From Catenaria anguillulae PL171 (Eukaryota > Blastocladiomycota > Blastocladiomycetes > Blastocladiales > Catenariaceae): 64,000 bases of DNA. Under the pieces are notes generated by a model that saw nothing but the letters and a program-made list of their open reading frames with translations, was not told the DNA's origin and made no database searches. The stretch is from assembly GCA_002102555.1 (NCBI GenBank), contig MCFL01000022.1:186001-250000 (forward strand), given 5' to 3'. Below are positions 11,765-22,678 of the stretch, one piece after another. Within the stretch, counting starts at the first letter, position 1. Each line of letters opens with the position of its first letter. Position numbers and translations under genes: made by a program.

Positions 11765-13914
11765 ATGCCCGCCCCTGCCCTGCCCATCGAGCTGTCCGAT
11801 CGCGTTCTTGCGCTCACTGTATGCATTGTTGCTGTCCAGTCGCTTTGGGATCACGCGGCCATTTCGGAGCCGCTCAATGTCCTTTCACGTACGGCGGCGC
11901 CCCTGCCGACCAAATCGGCGCTCTTTCAATTGCCGCACGTCGATGTGGACTTTGCGTCGAAATCCGGCGACGTTGGTTTGCTGCGCATCATGCTCAATTG
12001 GAGTCGGCAGCCCAGTGGGCGGCCGATCAACTATTCGACCGATTTCTCGGCGGCGATGGCTTCCGGGTCGGTGGCTGTTCTAGATTGGTGGTGGAATGAG
12101 TCTGAGCTGTTCACGCATTGGAATGCACTGACGTTGACAAAGCCGTCAGCGTTTGGGTGGATTCATGTTTTTGAGTGGTGGCACGACAAGGGATTTCCGC
12201 ATCTTGACGACTCCGCGTGGCTGCTTTCCGAGGCGTTCAAGTCTGCGAGTCTCGGTGGGCATGTGGCTGTGCTGGATTGGTTGTTGCAACACTTCAAGCT
12301 GGATCAACTCGGCGATGATTTGGGCGAGCTAATTGGTTTCATGATTTCGACTGCTTCAGAAGCAGGGCATGTTTCTGTCCTGGACTGGTGTCTCGACAAG
12401 TTGAGTTCGTCTCCCGAGTTTGTCTGGGTGGTCATTCGCGCCTTTCGAGGTAAGCACATTTCAGTGTTGGAGTGGTGCAAGATGCACATGCACGAGACAG
12501 TGGCCAGGTACAATGAGCTGCCAATGCTGAATTGTAATGGCGCTTTGGTGCTCGCTGTGCAAGCAAAGCTTTACCATTGGATCGATCTACTTGGAATTTC
12601 ACCTGCTGTGGTCGAGTACTGGCCGGCATCAAGTGCGGCTTGCAAAGCAGGTGACGTGGATGTTCTCGCATGGATGCAGACCAAGGGCTACCTGGTTGGG
12701 TCAAGGCACCAGCTGCTTGATTGCGCTACTCATAGTGGTCAAGTGCAAGTGCTTGATTGGATTCATGCTCACATCGACTCAACTGTCGCCGACTGCACCA
12801 ATCGACCATTTTGGCCAGAATGCGACCCGTATCTTGGTGCTTGCATGTCGGCAAGTGTCGATGTGCTCAATTGGTTACAGAAGAACACTGATATTGTGCT
12901 GCAATACTCCCATTTATCGAACTATTTCAAAAGCGCAAGTGGTGGCAACATCAAAGTTCTTGATTGGTTGATGCAGCATGTCGACTTTACATGGATCCAT
13001 GAGGACCTGTGTCAAATCGCCCTGAAATTGGCATTGCCCACAGCAACGAGGAACGCATGTTTGCCGGTATTGAAATGGTGGCGAAAAACACTGGTTGGGC
13101 GGGAACTGATTGACTCGGAAATGCCTGGCGAAGGTATTCCAACCAACATGTTCGACAGCGCTTGCCGAACTGGAGATCTGGAGATTGTGAACTGGTGGTT
13201 CAAAGATTCCGATCCATTGATAAAGTATTACACGACAAGGGATTTGGGACTTGAAGTCTGCAAGGGTTGGTGGGCCTCTGAAACTGATCCTGCAGAAATT
13301 TTGGAAGTCTTGTACCGGCACGACGAAATTGACGATATTGAGTATTGCATCCATGTTGCCAGTCTGACAGGTAATCTCCGAGCACTTGAATGGTTCTTGC
13401 CCAACAGCTCCACGAGTCACGACATGGCCTCGTTTATGGAAGCATTGACCAGTCCTCAGTATGATAAATCATTGTCGTCATGCCCGCAGGGGCCAATCAT
13501 GGCGCGTCCTTGTTGTGGTGGAAAGCAAAGGTCCTGCGGGAAATTGGTGAAGTTTCCCAGCCAAGCGTTACGATTAATCACGAGTACAAGAATCCAATTC
13601 ATGCACACATCATCAAATCGATGCGTATTTCTGCACAATTGCAGCACCCGGTCGAGGCTTGCAGGGATGGAAATCTGTCCATGCTTATGTACTATCAGTC
13701 CGAGGACCGCCGGTATTTCCAAAAGCTGAGTGAGGAGGAGGTGGAGACATGTCTCATGCATGCGAGCATGGGTGACCATGTCCATGTGCTGCAATGGTGG
13801 AGGACGAAATCAGGCGTCAAGATCACAAGTTGTGTTTGTGCTAGTCTCCGCTCCCAAGGTAGTCCTGCTGCTCAACGCTGGTGGGCAACGAGCGGTCTTT
13901 GCTCCCATTTGTGA
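11765..13914 (+). CDS. Degenerate ankyrin-like repeat protein ('GHVxVLDW' family)
   Basis: A long protein (about 715 aa) of repeated units that contain a core like GHVAVLDW, GHVSVLDW, KHISVLEW, GDVDVLAW, GQVQVLDW, GNIKVLDW and GDLEIVNW, about 30-50 residues apart. Each core follows a small/Ala-rich helix, as in ankyrin repeats, but with an invariant Trp in place of the usual hairpin. The N-terminus (LPIELSDRVLALTV) resembles the start of F-box-like proteins. ATG 11765 has an ACCATGC context and is preferred to 11720. The frame shifts once near 13490, in a GGGG run: one added G joins the first part to a continuing 'ASLLWWKAKVL...' frame that ends at 13914. A second member is at 62996-64000. 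Function is unknown; ankyrin-like stacks usually bind protein partners. Confidence 0.78.
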
Positions 13915-14717
13915 TGAGGAGAGGAAGTTGGAGGAAAAGTTAATGGATTTTGTGTCCCTCGTTTATCTTGTCAGTCACCCACCTCACAGTAGTACAAGGC
14001 CGAAGTTTTCTATTCAGCATACGTGTTTGGTTAGGACTACCGTTTGAAGTTTGAAGGCTAACGCTTGAACGCCCAGTCCCCATTCTCGCCCACACTCGGC
14101 AACTCGCATTTGGCCTGCTTTCGGTGTGTCTACTTGCCGCGGCCTGCTTGCGGGCACCCATCGCACTTTCTTCACACGCTCACTACACTCCTTACCGCCC
14201 ACCCTGGTGACCGGACCCTGGGTCGCCTTTCCTTGCCGGCAACTCACTTGAGATCAAGAGTTGTCCGTGCCTGAGCGATACCCTTGTCGTCAACTCGGAT
14301 CTGCCACCCAGCGGTGGCGGGCAGAATCTGGGTTGTGCTGCCATGGAAGCACTCTCAACTTGAAGTAAACGATCCTCATTCCTGGCTTCATCCTAGTTGC
14401 ATCTCGATTGGTGTGCCTTTATGGGTTCCTTCGCGAGTCATGTTTGATTTTGTCTTTCGGTTCAACCACAGTCAACATATGTTAAGGTCGGATGACGAGT
14501 GCGACAGAGTTGTATTATATACACACATGCAAATCGTGGAATTCAACGACAGCAAAGACAGACCAGTGAAAAGTATGAATGGGAAGAATGCACCATGGCA
14601 ATGGTTATCACAAACGGCAAAGGAAACAAGAGAACGAAACGATAGGAGCAACCCACAAGAATATGTACACGCTTTCGACCCCTCATTCATGCACACACAG
14701 TGCAGCGCCGCATCCGT
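13915..14717. other. Intergenic region between convergent genes
   Basis: 803 bp between two convergent 3' ends. Frames here are short, lack conserved features and overlap frequent stops. I see no RNA gene, repeat or coding sequence. Confidence 0.35.
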
Positions 14718-16008
14718 TTAGTGTCTATACCCTTGACCCCGCTGCTGCTGCTGCTGATGCCCATGATGGTACTGCTGATGGTGATGATGCCCACCGGGCG
14801 TCACTGCATTCGCGCCCATGTGTCCGCTCGGATGCTGCGTGCTTGTGGGTGTCTTGGGCGACATTGGCCCCATGGGCATGGCCGGTTCGTACCCATTGGC
14901 CAGACCTTTGCCAATCTGCGAGTCCGAGAAGTTGAGCATGGGAAGCGACCTGGCACCACCGGAATGCGACAGCGTGGTGCCCGTGAGCCCCGTGTTTTGC
15001 GAGTTGGATCCCGTGCGGCTGAGGTTCTTGAGCAACATGCGCGTGTGGTTGACCGAGAAGGCGTAGAAGCAGAAGGCCTCGATGATGGGCGCAAGTCGGT
15101 TGAGGGCGATCGAGAAGTAGATGACGTTGGGGATGTGCGGGCTAGTGAGCGACAGGATGGAGCAGAACATGTATGCGAGCGTGATAACGGCCGGCGGCAC
15201 GTATGGGTAGACGAGCCCGCGGCGTTCGCTGGGCGTCAGGTCCACCTTCTGGTGTGACTTGCGAACCGACGTGAAGATGGTTTTCGCGAAAAGCACGTCG
15301 CACATAAAGTTGGACAAGTGCACGGCCATGAAGGTGATGAAGCCGAGAATCTTGTCTTGCGTGCGCATGGCGAGCACGGCCTTGTTGGTGGTTTCCGACG
15401 AGATGACGCCGAATTGACCCGTGACCGTTTCAGTGATGCGTAGGGCAGCGGCTGAGTAGAGATTGACAAGCGTAACGAGGAGGATGCAGCCCGACATGAG
15501 ACGGAAATACTTGAGGGCGGTACTTGGCCGTGATGGTGAGATGAGCTTGAGGCGCCAGAAGCGGCAGACGGTAATGATGCCGTAGCCTATGTACATACAC
15601 GGAAGGAGTTACGGCTCGTAAGAAACAGGTCAAACATTCGACGCGTTCCTGCCAAAAACGGCAAGAGACACAACACACCTCCACGCACGAAAACATCACC
15701 GACCAACGTGGTCAACGGTGGCCAGCCCCAAAGCGTCTGTGCTGTCCACATACTGAATGTGAACCCGAGCTCAAAGAGTGGTACCGGGACGAGCATGAGC
15801 GACCCAACCATGGACGACTTCCAAAACAACGACTTGTTCTTGCGCAGCTGTGTCCAGACGAGGTACACGGTGCCGCACATGAGGAAGAAGGCCATGACTG
15901 TAGTACGACGAAGACGAGCACGACTTGGTCGCCCTGAGTCGAAAAGTCGGCCACCCACTTAATGCCCGTGGGCGTAGCTGTTGGTGTTGGTTTTGATGGA
16001 GTCGACAT
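14718..16008 (-). CDS. 7-TM protein with His/Gln-rich tail (paralogue A), unknown function
   Basis: About 400 aa, two exons: 16008-15679 and 15586-14718. The phase-1 intron sits between VRG and GYG and matches the position in the paralogue at 24003-25611. Seven hydrophobic segments can be counted, with conserved landmarks FELGFT (TM2-3), TVCRFWRLKLISPS (after TM3), ALKYFR, CDVLFAKTIF, YPYVPPA and NRLAPIIEAFCFYAF-NHTR (TM7). The C-terminal tail is Pro/Ser-rich and ends in His and Gln runs (GGHHHHQQYHHGHQQQQQRG). A one-base gap near 15898 breaks the frame in TM1; adding a G restores the match to the paralogue. I do not recognise the family. A receptor or sensor is possible from topology only; the His tail could bind metal. 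Confidence 0.72.
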
Positions 16009-17313
16009 GATGCTTGATGTGTGTCCAGGTATGGCGAAGGGAGTTGAAAGCGGTACAAGTGTCCTCGTCGTTGTGTAGCGAGGGGGACACGGTGAGATAA
16101 AGAGATGAGTGCGGCGACGGCAGTGGAAGTCGCGTAAGATTTGAGTAACTGGTGTGTTGTTTTGGCCAACCTATCCAGGAGGAAGGGAAGGGACAGGCAT
16201 GAGCTTTAAAACCGCAGCCCAGCAGCATGGCAGGAATGCGGCAGTTGTGGCGGTAGTTGACTTTTCGAGGTATTGCGGCATGGGGGCAGGCAGCCACCGC
16301 CGCATGGCGCGTGGTCAGCCTGCTGGCAAGCCTACATCATCTCTGAACAATAAACCGAAGACCTGGATTCAACTCAGAGAAAATGAGGGTCATGAGGTGG
16401 TCGTGTTGATCACTTGAGTTGCCTCGCGCAAAGCGCGAAAAGAAAGCTTGCTCGAATGACACCCATTCCAATTGGTGGGTGGGGAACGATTCCTGTGACT
16501 CGTGGGGATTTTTTTTTCAATTTTCTTTCATTTTCCGCAGCGATGAGGTGATTTCCCCATCGTATGTCTCCACATTGGTCTCTCAAGTTGCGCGTTCGTC
16601 GCGAGAAACAGCAAGCCCACCACGACTCACCCTCCCGAACCGACGCCTCACCGGGCTCATGAACTGCAAGCATTGAAGTGACTCAACGCTGGGATTCCTG
16701 TTTCGCTGATAATGTTGGAGCGTTCCCAGTGGGCCATGAGGGAAATGGCATACGCCAAGATGTCGACCGCCGCCAACGAGTGGGTTGCAGGTGCAAGCCG
16801 ATTCCGTTCAGGTCATCGTGAAATTTCGCCATTTAATCGAGGACTTACCGAGTAACCTAGGCACTGCGTGCATGGTTTGCGTCGCCAGGAGCCGGCGAAG
16901 GATTCCGGAACCACTTTCTTGGCTCATTGTCTCCCCTGCCGGCATTCTCCGATATCATGTACAATTGACGACAAGAACGGGCGATCCATCCAACGATCAA
17001 GATGTTCATTAAACATGCCAAGGCGGTAGGCAACTGACGCTGTTGAGTGGCCTGCGAGTGAATGAACCTTGGTGTCATCACCGGCACATTTCATTCAGCC
17101 GGCTGACCGGCCGTCTCGCCAATTGCGATTGTCACTGGAGCTTGATAATTCTCGTTCCATTAGCCCTCGTTCTCCACCCACTTCGGAGACGTGCTGCCAT
17201 TCAGTGACGTAGCGAGGCAGGGTATTGCATGTATGAACAGTCACAATAAACAGAAAAAATGGCAATATCTACCCATGACGCTGCTGCAAAATCACGTCCG
17301 TTCCCAGACCTCC
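16009..17313. other. Gene-free stretch
   Basis: 1.3 kb between two minus-strand genes, so it holds the 7-TM gene promoter (near 16010-16300) and the 3' flank of the fibro-slime gene. It includes a T-rich tract at about 16506-16535. No credible coding frame, repeat or RNA gene was found. Confidence 0.35.
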
Positions 17314-19430
17314 TCAAGTGTTTGCGTTGTAGAGCGGGTTGACTTGCTCCTTGAAGTTGGACACAAACAAGGGGTTCTCGTTGATGTTGCTCTTCATCCA
17401 CTCTTCTTGCCACTGTTATCGGCAAACCGTGTCAGCATACAGGGAGTATGACAGTTTTGATATCAACTGGGAATCATGATACCTTTGCGGAGAACTTGGC
17501 TGCCATGTACCGATTGTAGAAAAAGTAGGCGGCCGCGGTTCCCAATAGTGCCGCTGCACCGACGGATCCGACAACAATGCCAGCAACCACGGCGGCGGGA
17601 GACCGCCAGGAATGACAAGCAGCAATGCTATGTGTCAACAGGATAAGGTGTCAATTCTGCAAATGCAAGATACCAGATCTCTCAAATCAAGCATGTAAAC
17701 GCACGATTCACAATGCCGTCGATGACGCCCACACCCACATATCCTTCCGGATCAACTACCTGGAACGTAAACCTCTCATCTGTGCCATTATTCACCGCCT
17801 CATACCTAAGCGTGCGATTTGCATCCACGATTTCTGCCCGTCCGTACTTTGGATTGCTTGTCAAGTACCACTTGAGATCTGCCGCAGGGAAATCTGGCGC
17901 GTCCGCCTTCAACGGTAACCATTTCACCTCGCCCACGGTCACATTGAGCGTGTAATTCGTGACAATCGGCGGCCGTTTCAGCGGCAGCACGTTGATTTTG
18001 ATCCACCCGGGAATGGTCGAGTTGAGCACACCGTCGTTGGCCACAAATGTGACCGCGTCGAGCCCAGCAGTGGCATTGGCGAGTGCACGGTAAGTCAGTG
18101 TGCCCGTGGAGGAGTAAAGTTGGTAATGGTGCCGAGCGAAGGTTGCGAGGTGAGAATATACGAGAGTCGGTCATTGTCCGGGTCGAATCCTTGCAAGGTC
18201 AAGTCGATGGACTTTTCGGCACGCACAGAGGCGGTCACGTTGGCGGCGACGGGCGGGCGGTTGACGGGTTTGACTGAGGTGGTCACGGCAAAGTACGAGG
18301 CGTCCGTGTGTCGCTCAGCGTCTGGTGCATTTTTCGAGTCAGTGGGCTGCGTGCTGGAGCGATATGGTGTGTGCGAGCACACACACTCGGATACATACGA
18401 AAGACGGACATGGAGTAACTGCTGTTGACACGCAGATTGAGCGTGTCGAGATTCACCTGGCACTCGCGCGAGGCGTGGATGCCGCCCAGGTCGCAAGATG
18501 TTAGTTTGCCGTCGATGAAGACCCTGTCGTTGTTGAACCATGAGTGAATTCTTGTACTTTTCAGCAGTCCAATGGCGATAAGCGTACCATAAATCGTCGT
18601 CTCCGTTGAATCGGAACACCTCGCCGCCTCGGTAAAAGAAGGTCATTTCCATTTGCGTTCTGGCGTTGTGTCCAATTGCGCGTGTGAGATCCACACCCAA
18701 CGAAAAGGAGCGACGCTGGTACTCAGCCATGCGTACGTGAACCAAAAGTTGTGTGGAATCCCATCTCGAAAGTTGGCTGGCAAGTCAGGATCCGTAACCA
18801 AGAACCCCTCACGCATCCCAAACCCTTTGTTGTCCAGCGGAAAGAAGAAGGGCTTCTCCCATCGATACGTGGCAAGATTAGGATCATCAAGGGTAAAGTT
18901 GAGTGTGATGTTGTAGCCAATATTGACGCCAGGAATGTCACTATGGTGGTGCCCGTGATATTCGGTCAGTGCCAGTGCCACCGTGCGCCAAGATTGCTTC
19001 CATGAAAGATACCATACGTGTAGTATTCATCGAAGAAAAAGTGTCCCTGATTCGCAATGGCCACATTTCCCGAATACGTCTTGACTGGCCGGCTCGAGTT
19101 ATTGTAATCAATCCACTGCGACGTTAACCCGGTCGCGTTCGGCGTGCAGGCAGGATGAAGGCGGGTCGCCCCTCTGCGTTCAATGTGGTGGCGACCAACC
19201 CTGTTTGGTGGTAGTCGCTGCGTATGGTGCCTCAAAGTCTGGGTGCAGTTGTGGCAGGTCTCGGAAGAAGGCGTTGAATAGACGCCATGGTGGGAGGGCT
19301 TCCTGTGCTTGGGAAAGTGGGAAAGCGCAGGAGAGGACGAGAAAGGCTGTGATCGACGCGAGGGCAGTAATCTTGGAAATGGCCGGAACGGTGGGAACGC
19401 GATGGTGGCGCCCATGGCTGTGCCGGTCAT
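17314..19430 (-). CDS. Type I membrane protein: fibro-slime ectodomain, Ig/cadherin-like repeats, integrin-beta-like tail
   Basis: Order: signal peptide (ITALASITAFLVLSCAFPLS), fibro-slime domain (FRDLPQLHPDFEA; NFWFTTQMEMTFFYRGGE; FRFNGDDDLWVFIDGKL; CDLGGIH), two Ig/cadherin-like modules beginning NRPPVAANVT and KRPPIVTNYT, one TM helix (VAGIVVGSVGAAALLG) and a short tail with NPLF and NPLY. Several introns join in phase: the D-Y-Y-T/D-I-P-G junction near 19010, F-T/T-Q near 18670, W/V-F near 18530, V-F/H-A-E near 18350, and K/W at 17485-17413. The fibro-slime (PA14-like) fold is known from Dictyostelium secreted and adhesion proteins and bacterial proteins. The tail resembles beta-integrins, which bind talin and kindlin through NPxY. 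One-base gaps occur near 19395, 19200 and 18108. An adhesion receptor linked to actin is inferred. Confidence 0.8.
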
Positions 19431-20045
19431 GGCGCAATAATGGACAGAGGGGTCTGCCGTGAGTGGGTTGATTTCAATGGGTGTTCCATGACTAATTTCG
19501 AAAAGCGAATGTTTTTCATTTTTTTTTTTTTTTTCGTTTTGACCAGTCTTCCCAACCAAAGTAGACATGGCTTCGAGAAGCCTTCTGGTTGCCGATCGAA
19601 CGTCCGAAGAAACAGGGTCTTGCAGCAGCCACCGAGTGCATGAACCGCAGCCAAACGCAAAGGAAGCGTTTTCCAGAAGCACAGGAACGGAGGCTGCAAC
19701 GGCACCAATCACATGCAGTGGTCTGGCTTGGCATGCACCTGTTCGATTTCTTTCAGCTGGTTGACCGCCGCCTTCATAATATTTCCGCCAATGTTGTTGG
19801 CGGGCGCTGCCGCTCTCTCTGACTTTGGCCGTCGTCAAATGATTTCTATGAAATTCAGTGCATCAAATCAACTCTGAGCGCCAACGAAGTCATCCCTTCA
19901 GACTGTCTCAAACCAGCTGCCCCGCGCGACCGACACACCGCCGTCCCCATAATCCGTCGCCAGCCCACTTGCTCCTCCACTGACGACTGACCATAGAACG
20001 CCTCTCACTCTGACTGACCAATTAACCCAACGGCAATTTCCGACC
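19431..20045. promoter_or_regulatory. Divergent intergenic region with poly-T tract
   Basis: 615 bp between two divergent genes for cell-surface proteins. It contains a T15-type run at about 19520-19534. It presumably carries both promoters; no specific element is recognised and no coding frame is credible. Confidence 0.35.
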
Positions 20046-21338
20046 ATGCACTTCTCTCACCTCCTCGCCACCCTCGTCCTCTTGGCGTCCGCCTCCTCGT
20101 CGGCCACGGCCCAAACCGCAAACTGCTTCAAGTACGGTAAGCCATGCCCGAAGGAGTTCCCCTTCTGCTCTGGACGCCCGAACATGATGACTTGCAGTAG
20201 CGCTATTTGGGATGGCTATCTCGGTACATGCGCCTTGCCTCTTGCCCACACCGTTCCAATCTGTTTGCTCATGCCATTCCTTGTTTCCCGTGAACTCTGC
20301 GGTGTCTCATGACGCACAGACAACTACTGTACCGTCAATGCCTCGCAACCCAACGCCTGTGTCGAAAAGCCCATGTGCAAGGACTTCCGAGTCGACTTCA
20401 ATGACCCCAATGAGGTTCCTATTCGCACAAAGTATGAGGGCAACCCGGAGAAGCAGCCATTCATCATCGACACTGCCAACAATGTCGCGGTCAAGGACGG
20501 CTCCTTGTGGCTCAACATGCGGTACGACTCTCGCCCATTCCTGCTTTTCTCTGTGTAGGTATTTCTTTTCTTTTCTCACCATCTAAGGCGCATCTACTTG
20601 ACCAAAATCTTAGCTGGGTCGGTCCTGGTGGCACCCTTGCCCGTGTCATTTCGACTCGCAACTTTCATTATGGAACCTTCTCTGCCCGCATCCGCATCTC
20701 GCCCGGCAGCGGCCTCGTGTACACCTGGATCTTCAAGACGGCCGCGGATACTGACAAGTACGGCGACGAAATCGATTGGGAATTTGTTCCTGGAAACTCT
20801 CCCGGCTTCCAAGAGGCCCAATCCAACTACTTCCTCAATGGTGACTTCCTCAACTTTGCCAACGGCGGCAAGCACCGGACGCCAAAGCCACTGGACCAAT
20901 GGCACACGTACACCATGAAGTACATGCCCAACAAGGTCGAGTGGCTCATTGACGATGTGGTTGTGCGCACGATCGAGTCGAACGCCACCTTCAAGACGCC
21001 CTCGGCTACGGTCGCCTCTTCCTCTCTATTTGGGACACTTGCGAGATGCCCGAGGGCACGCGGAACTGGGCGGCGGCGCCTCGCCCTGGTGCAACAAGAC
21101 GGCTGGATCCGAGGAGACCAAGAAGGAGTACCGCATGCCCGTCGATTGGGTCGATGTCAAGTGTGCCGAGGGCTACTCGGACACCAAGCCCGTGTTGGTG
21201 CCCAAGGTCGAGGGTGGCCAAGTCAATGCCGGATTCATTCCCATCTCGGGCGCCGCACAGATTGATGCCAAGTCGATTGGCGCCATGGTTGCGTCGGCCT
21301 CCATGGTTGTGTTGGCCGCCTTTGCTGCCATGATGTAA
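20046..21338 (+). CDS. GPI-anchored Crh-like chitin-glucan transglycosylase (GH16)
   Basis: A cell-wall enzyme that cross-links chitin to beta-glucan. Three exons join in phase: 20046-20223, 20320-20521 and 20614-21338. A signal peptide (ATLVLLASASSSATAQ) is followed by a Cys-rich, chitin-binding-like segment (CFKYGKPCPKEFPFC ... NYCTVN). The GH16 domain carries the catalytic motif GDEIDWEF (nucleophile and acid/base Glu) and the Crh landmarks LVYTWIFKT, DQWHTYTMKYMPNKVEWLID and GYGRLFLSIWDTCEMP. The C-terminus is a hydrophobic tail (MVASASMVVLAAFAAMM), as for a GPI signal. One-base gaps near 21004 and 21072 interrupt the frame; each is cured by one base (at GGC TAC GGT, and TGG GGC GGC). Confident family, possible consensus errors. 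Confidence 0.9.
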
Positions 21339-21692
21339 ACGTGGTTCTTCTTTCTTCGTTTTTTTTCTTCCCTTGTCATTCCCATTACTACCTTACTCGC
21401 TATTCATCGCATTCATCCTTGTTCACGAACTCCTGTTGTATCACACGCAATTTCATGACCTCATCACTTTCGTAGATTCATGTGCTTTGGTCTTTCCTTT
21501 TCTGTGGTGTCTCATGCTATCCACATTCAACATTGTTGATTTACACAACATGTCCCCGCAATATTTTTTGTCTATGGAAGTGAAAATGCGACCAACGTAA
21601 CACCAATTGTGCGCCGCCACCTTGACTTGACAAAAGCCTTGCTCCACTTCTTTCCCGCTTTCCGTCTTGAGTACTTGCAAGTGAAACGGTCA
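21339..21692. other. Intergenic region between convergent genes
   Basis: 354 bp, T-rich near 21350-21372, between the GH16 stop and the CFAP77-like stop. It should contain both polyadenylation regions. Nothing else is seen. Confidence 0.35.
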
Positions 21693-22678
21693 CTACGAGC
21701 TTGTCTCCACATGCTGCCCATCCCTCCTCAGTGGCAACTCCTGCCAACTATCGACCCTGGGCTCCACGCCTCTAAACCTTGGCATCTTGAACAACCCCTG
21801 AACATCGCGTTCGAAAATGGTCAAATGCTTTGGCTTTGGCTTTTGCAACGGAACCATCTGCTCCTTGACCGACTTGACCTTGCCGCGCTTGGACCTGCTC
21901 TTGTTGTTGTGCTCTGCCTCCTTGGCGGCCACCTGTGCTGCGTACTCGCGTTCATAGTGGTCAGACATGAGCTTGGACACGGGACTGGACGGGCGCGTCG
22001 GCAAGCCATAGGCAAAGTGCGGATTGGCGTCCGAGGGGAGTTTGCGTGCAGACGTGCGCCGGCCGTCCGAGTGGTCAATCAGTTTGACGCGAATCGGATG
22101 CGATTTGCGGTGTTCGTATTGACCTGTTCGAGTGGTGTCAGTTAGGGATGCGGACAGGGGGCAAGGTAAAGTCAAGTGCAGCGAACCGCGGGCATCGACA
22201 ATTCCTTCTTGCACACACATCTTGTTCATGGTCACATAGTCGAGCGACGGCACGGCGTTTTTGGTCTTTTGCTTTGTTTGCCAGCTCGATAGGACTGTGA
22301 TTGTGCATTGTATGCACCAAGGTCGTTGTCCACCGTGGTCAGCAGCGAGAGCGGCCCAGAATGAGGTGGCAACAGGTCAAACAGACCTTTGGCAGTCGTT
22401 TCGTCTGGGCGACGGTCAATGGGGCGACCGTAAACGTGTTCCTCATCGGGCAATGCGTAGCTTACGGGCTTTGGCTTCCCCACCGGGTACTTGATCTACA
22501 AAGGTAAACTCCACCGGCGCGTCAGCGAGGGCCATGTCCGACACAGGGCGATGCAAGCGACCAGCGTTCGTACCAAGAGCGGATTGTTTGTGCGAGACTT
22601 TGTGGACCCCGGCCGACCATAGTCTGCACCGTACGTGGTCGTGATTGCTCCCTTGGATGCGCTTCCGCCTTTGATCAT
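21693..22678 (-). CDS. CFAP77: CFAP77-like axonemal microtubule protein
   Basis: CFAP77 is a microtubule inner/associated protein of motile cilia. Landmarks in order: an N-terminal stretch with NNPLLV; YALPDEEHVYGRP; PDYVTMNKMCVQEG-type motif (here PSLDYVTMNKMCVQEGIVDA); FAYGLPTRPSSPVSKLM; a Lys/Arg/Glu-rich helix; and LFKMPRFRGVEPRVD near the end. These match the order of CFAP77 motifs as I recall them. One intron (22182-22116 region) has a strong branch point CCTAACTGAC and joins DARG to QYEHRKS. Frame changes near 22565 and 22490 look like one-base gaps, so the N-terminal half is approximate. The start ATG at 22678 is the first in frame. Together with IFT46 it supports a flagellated life stage. 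Confidence 0.6.
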
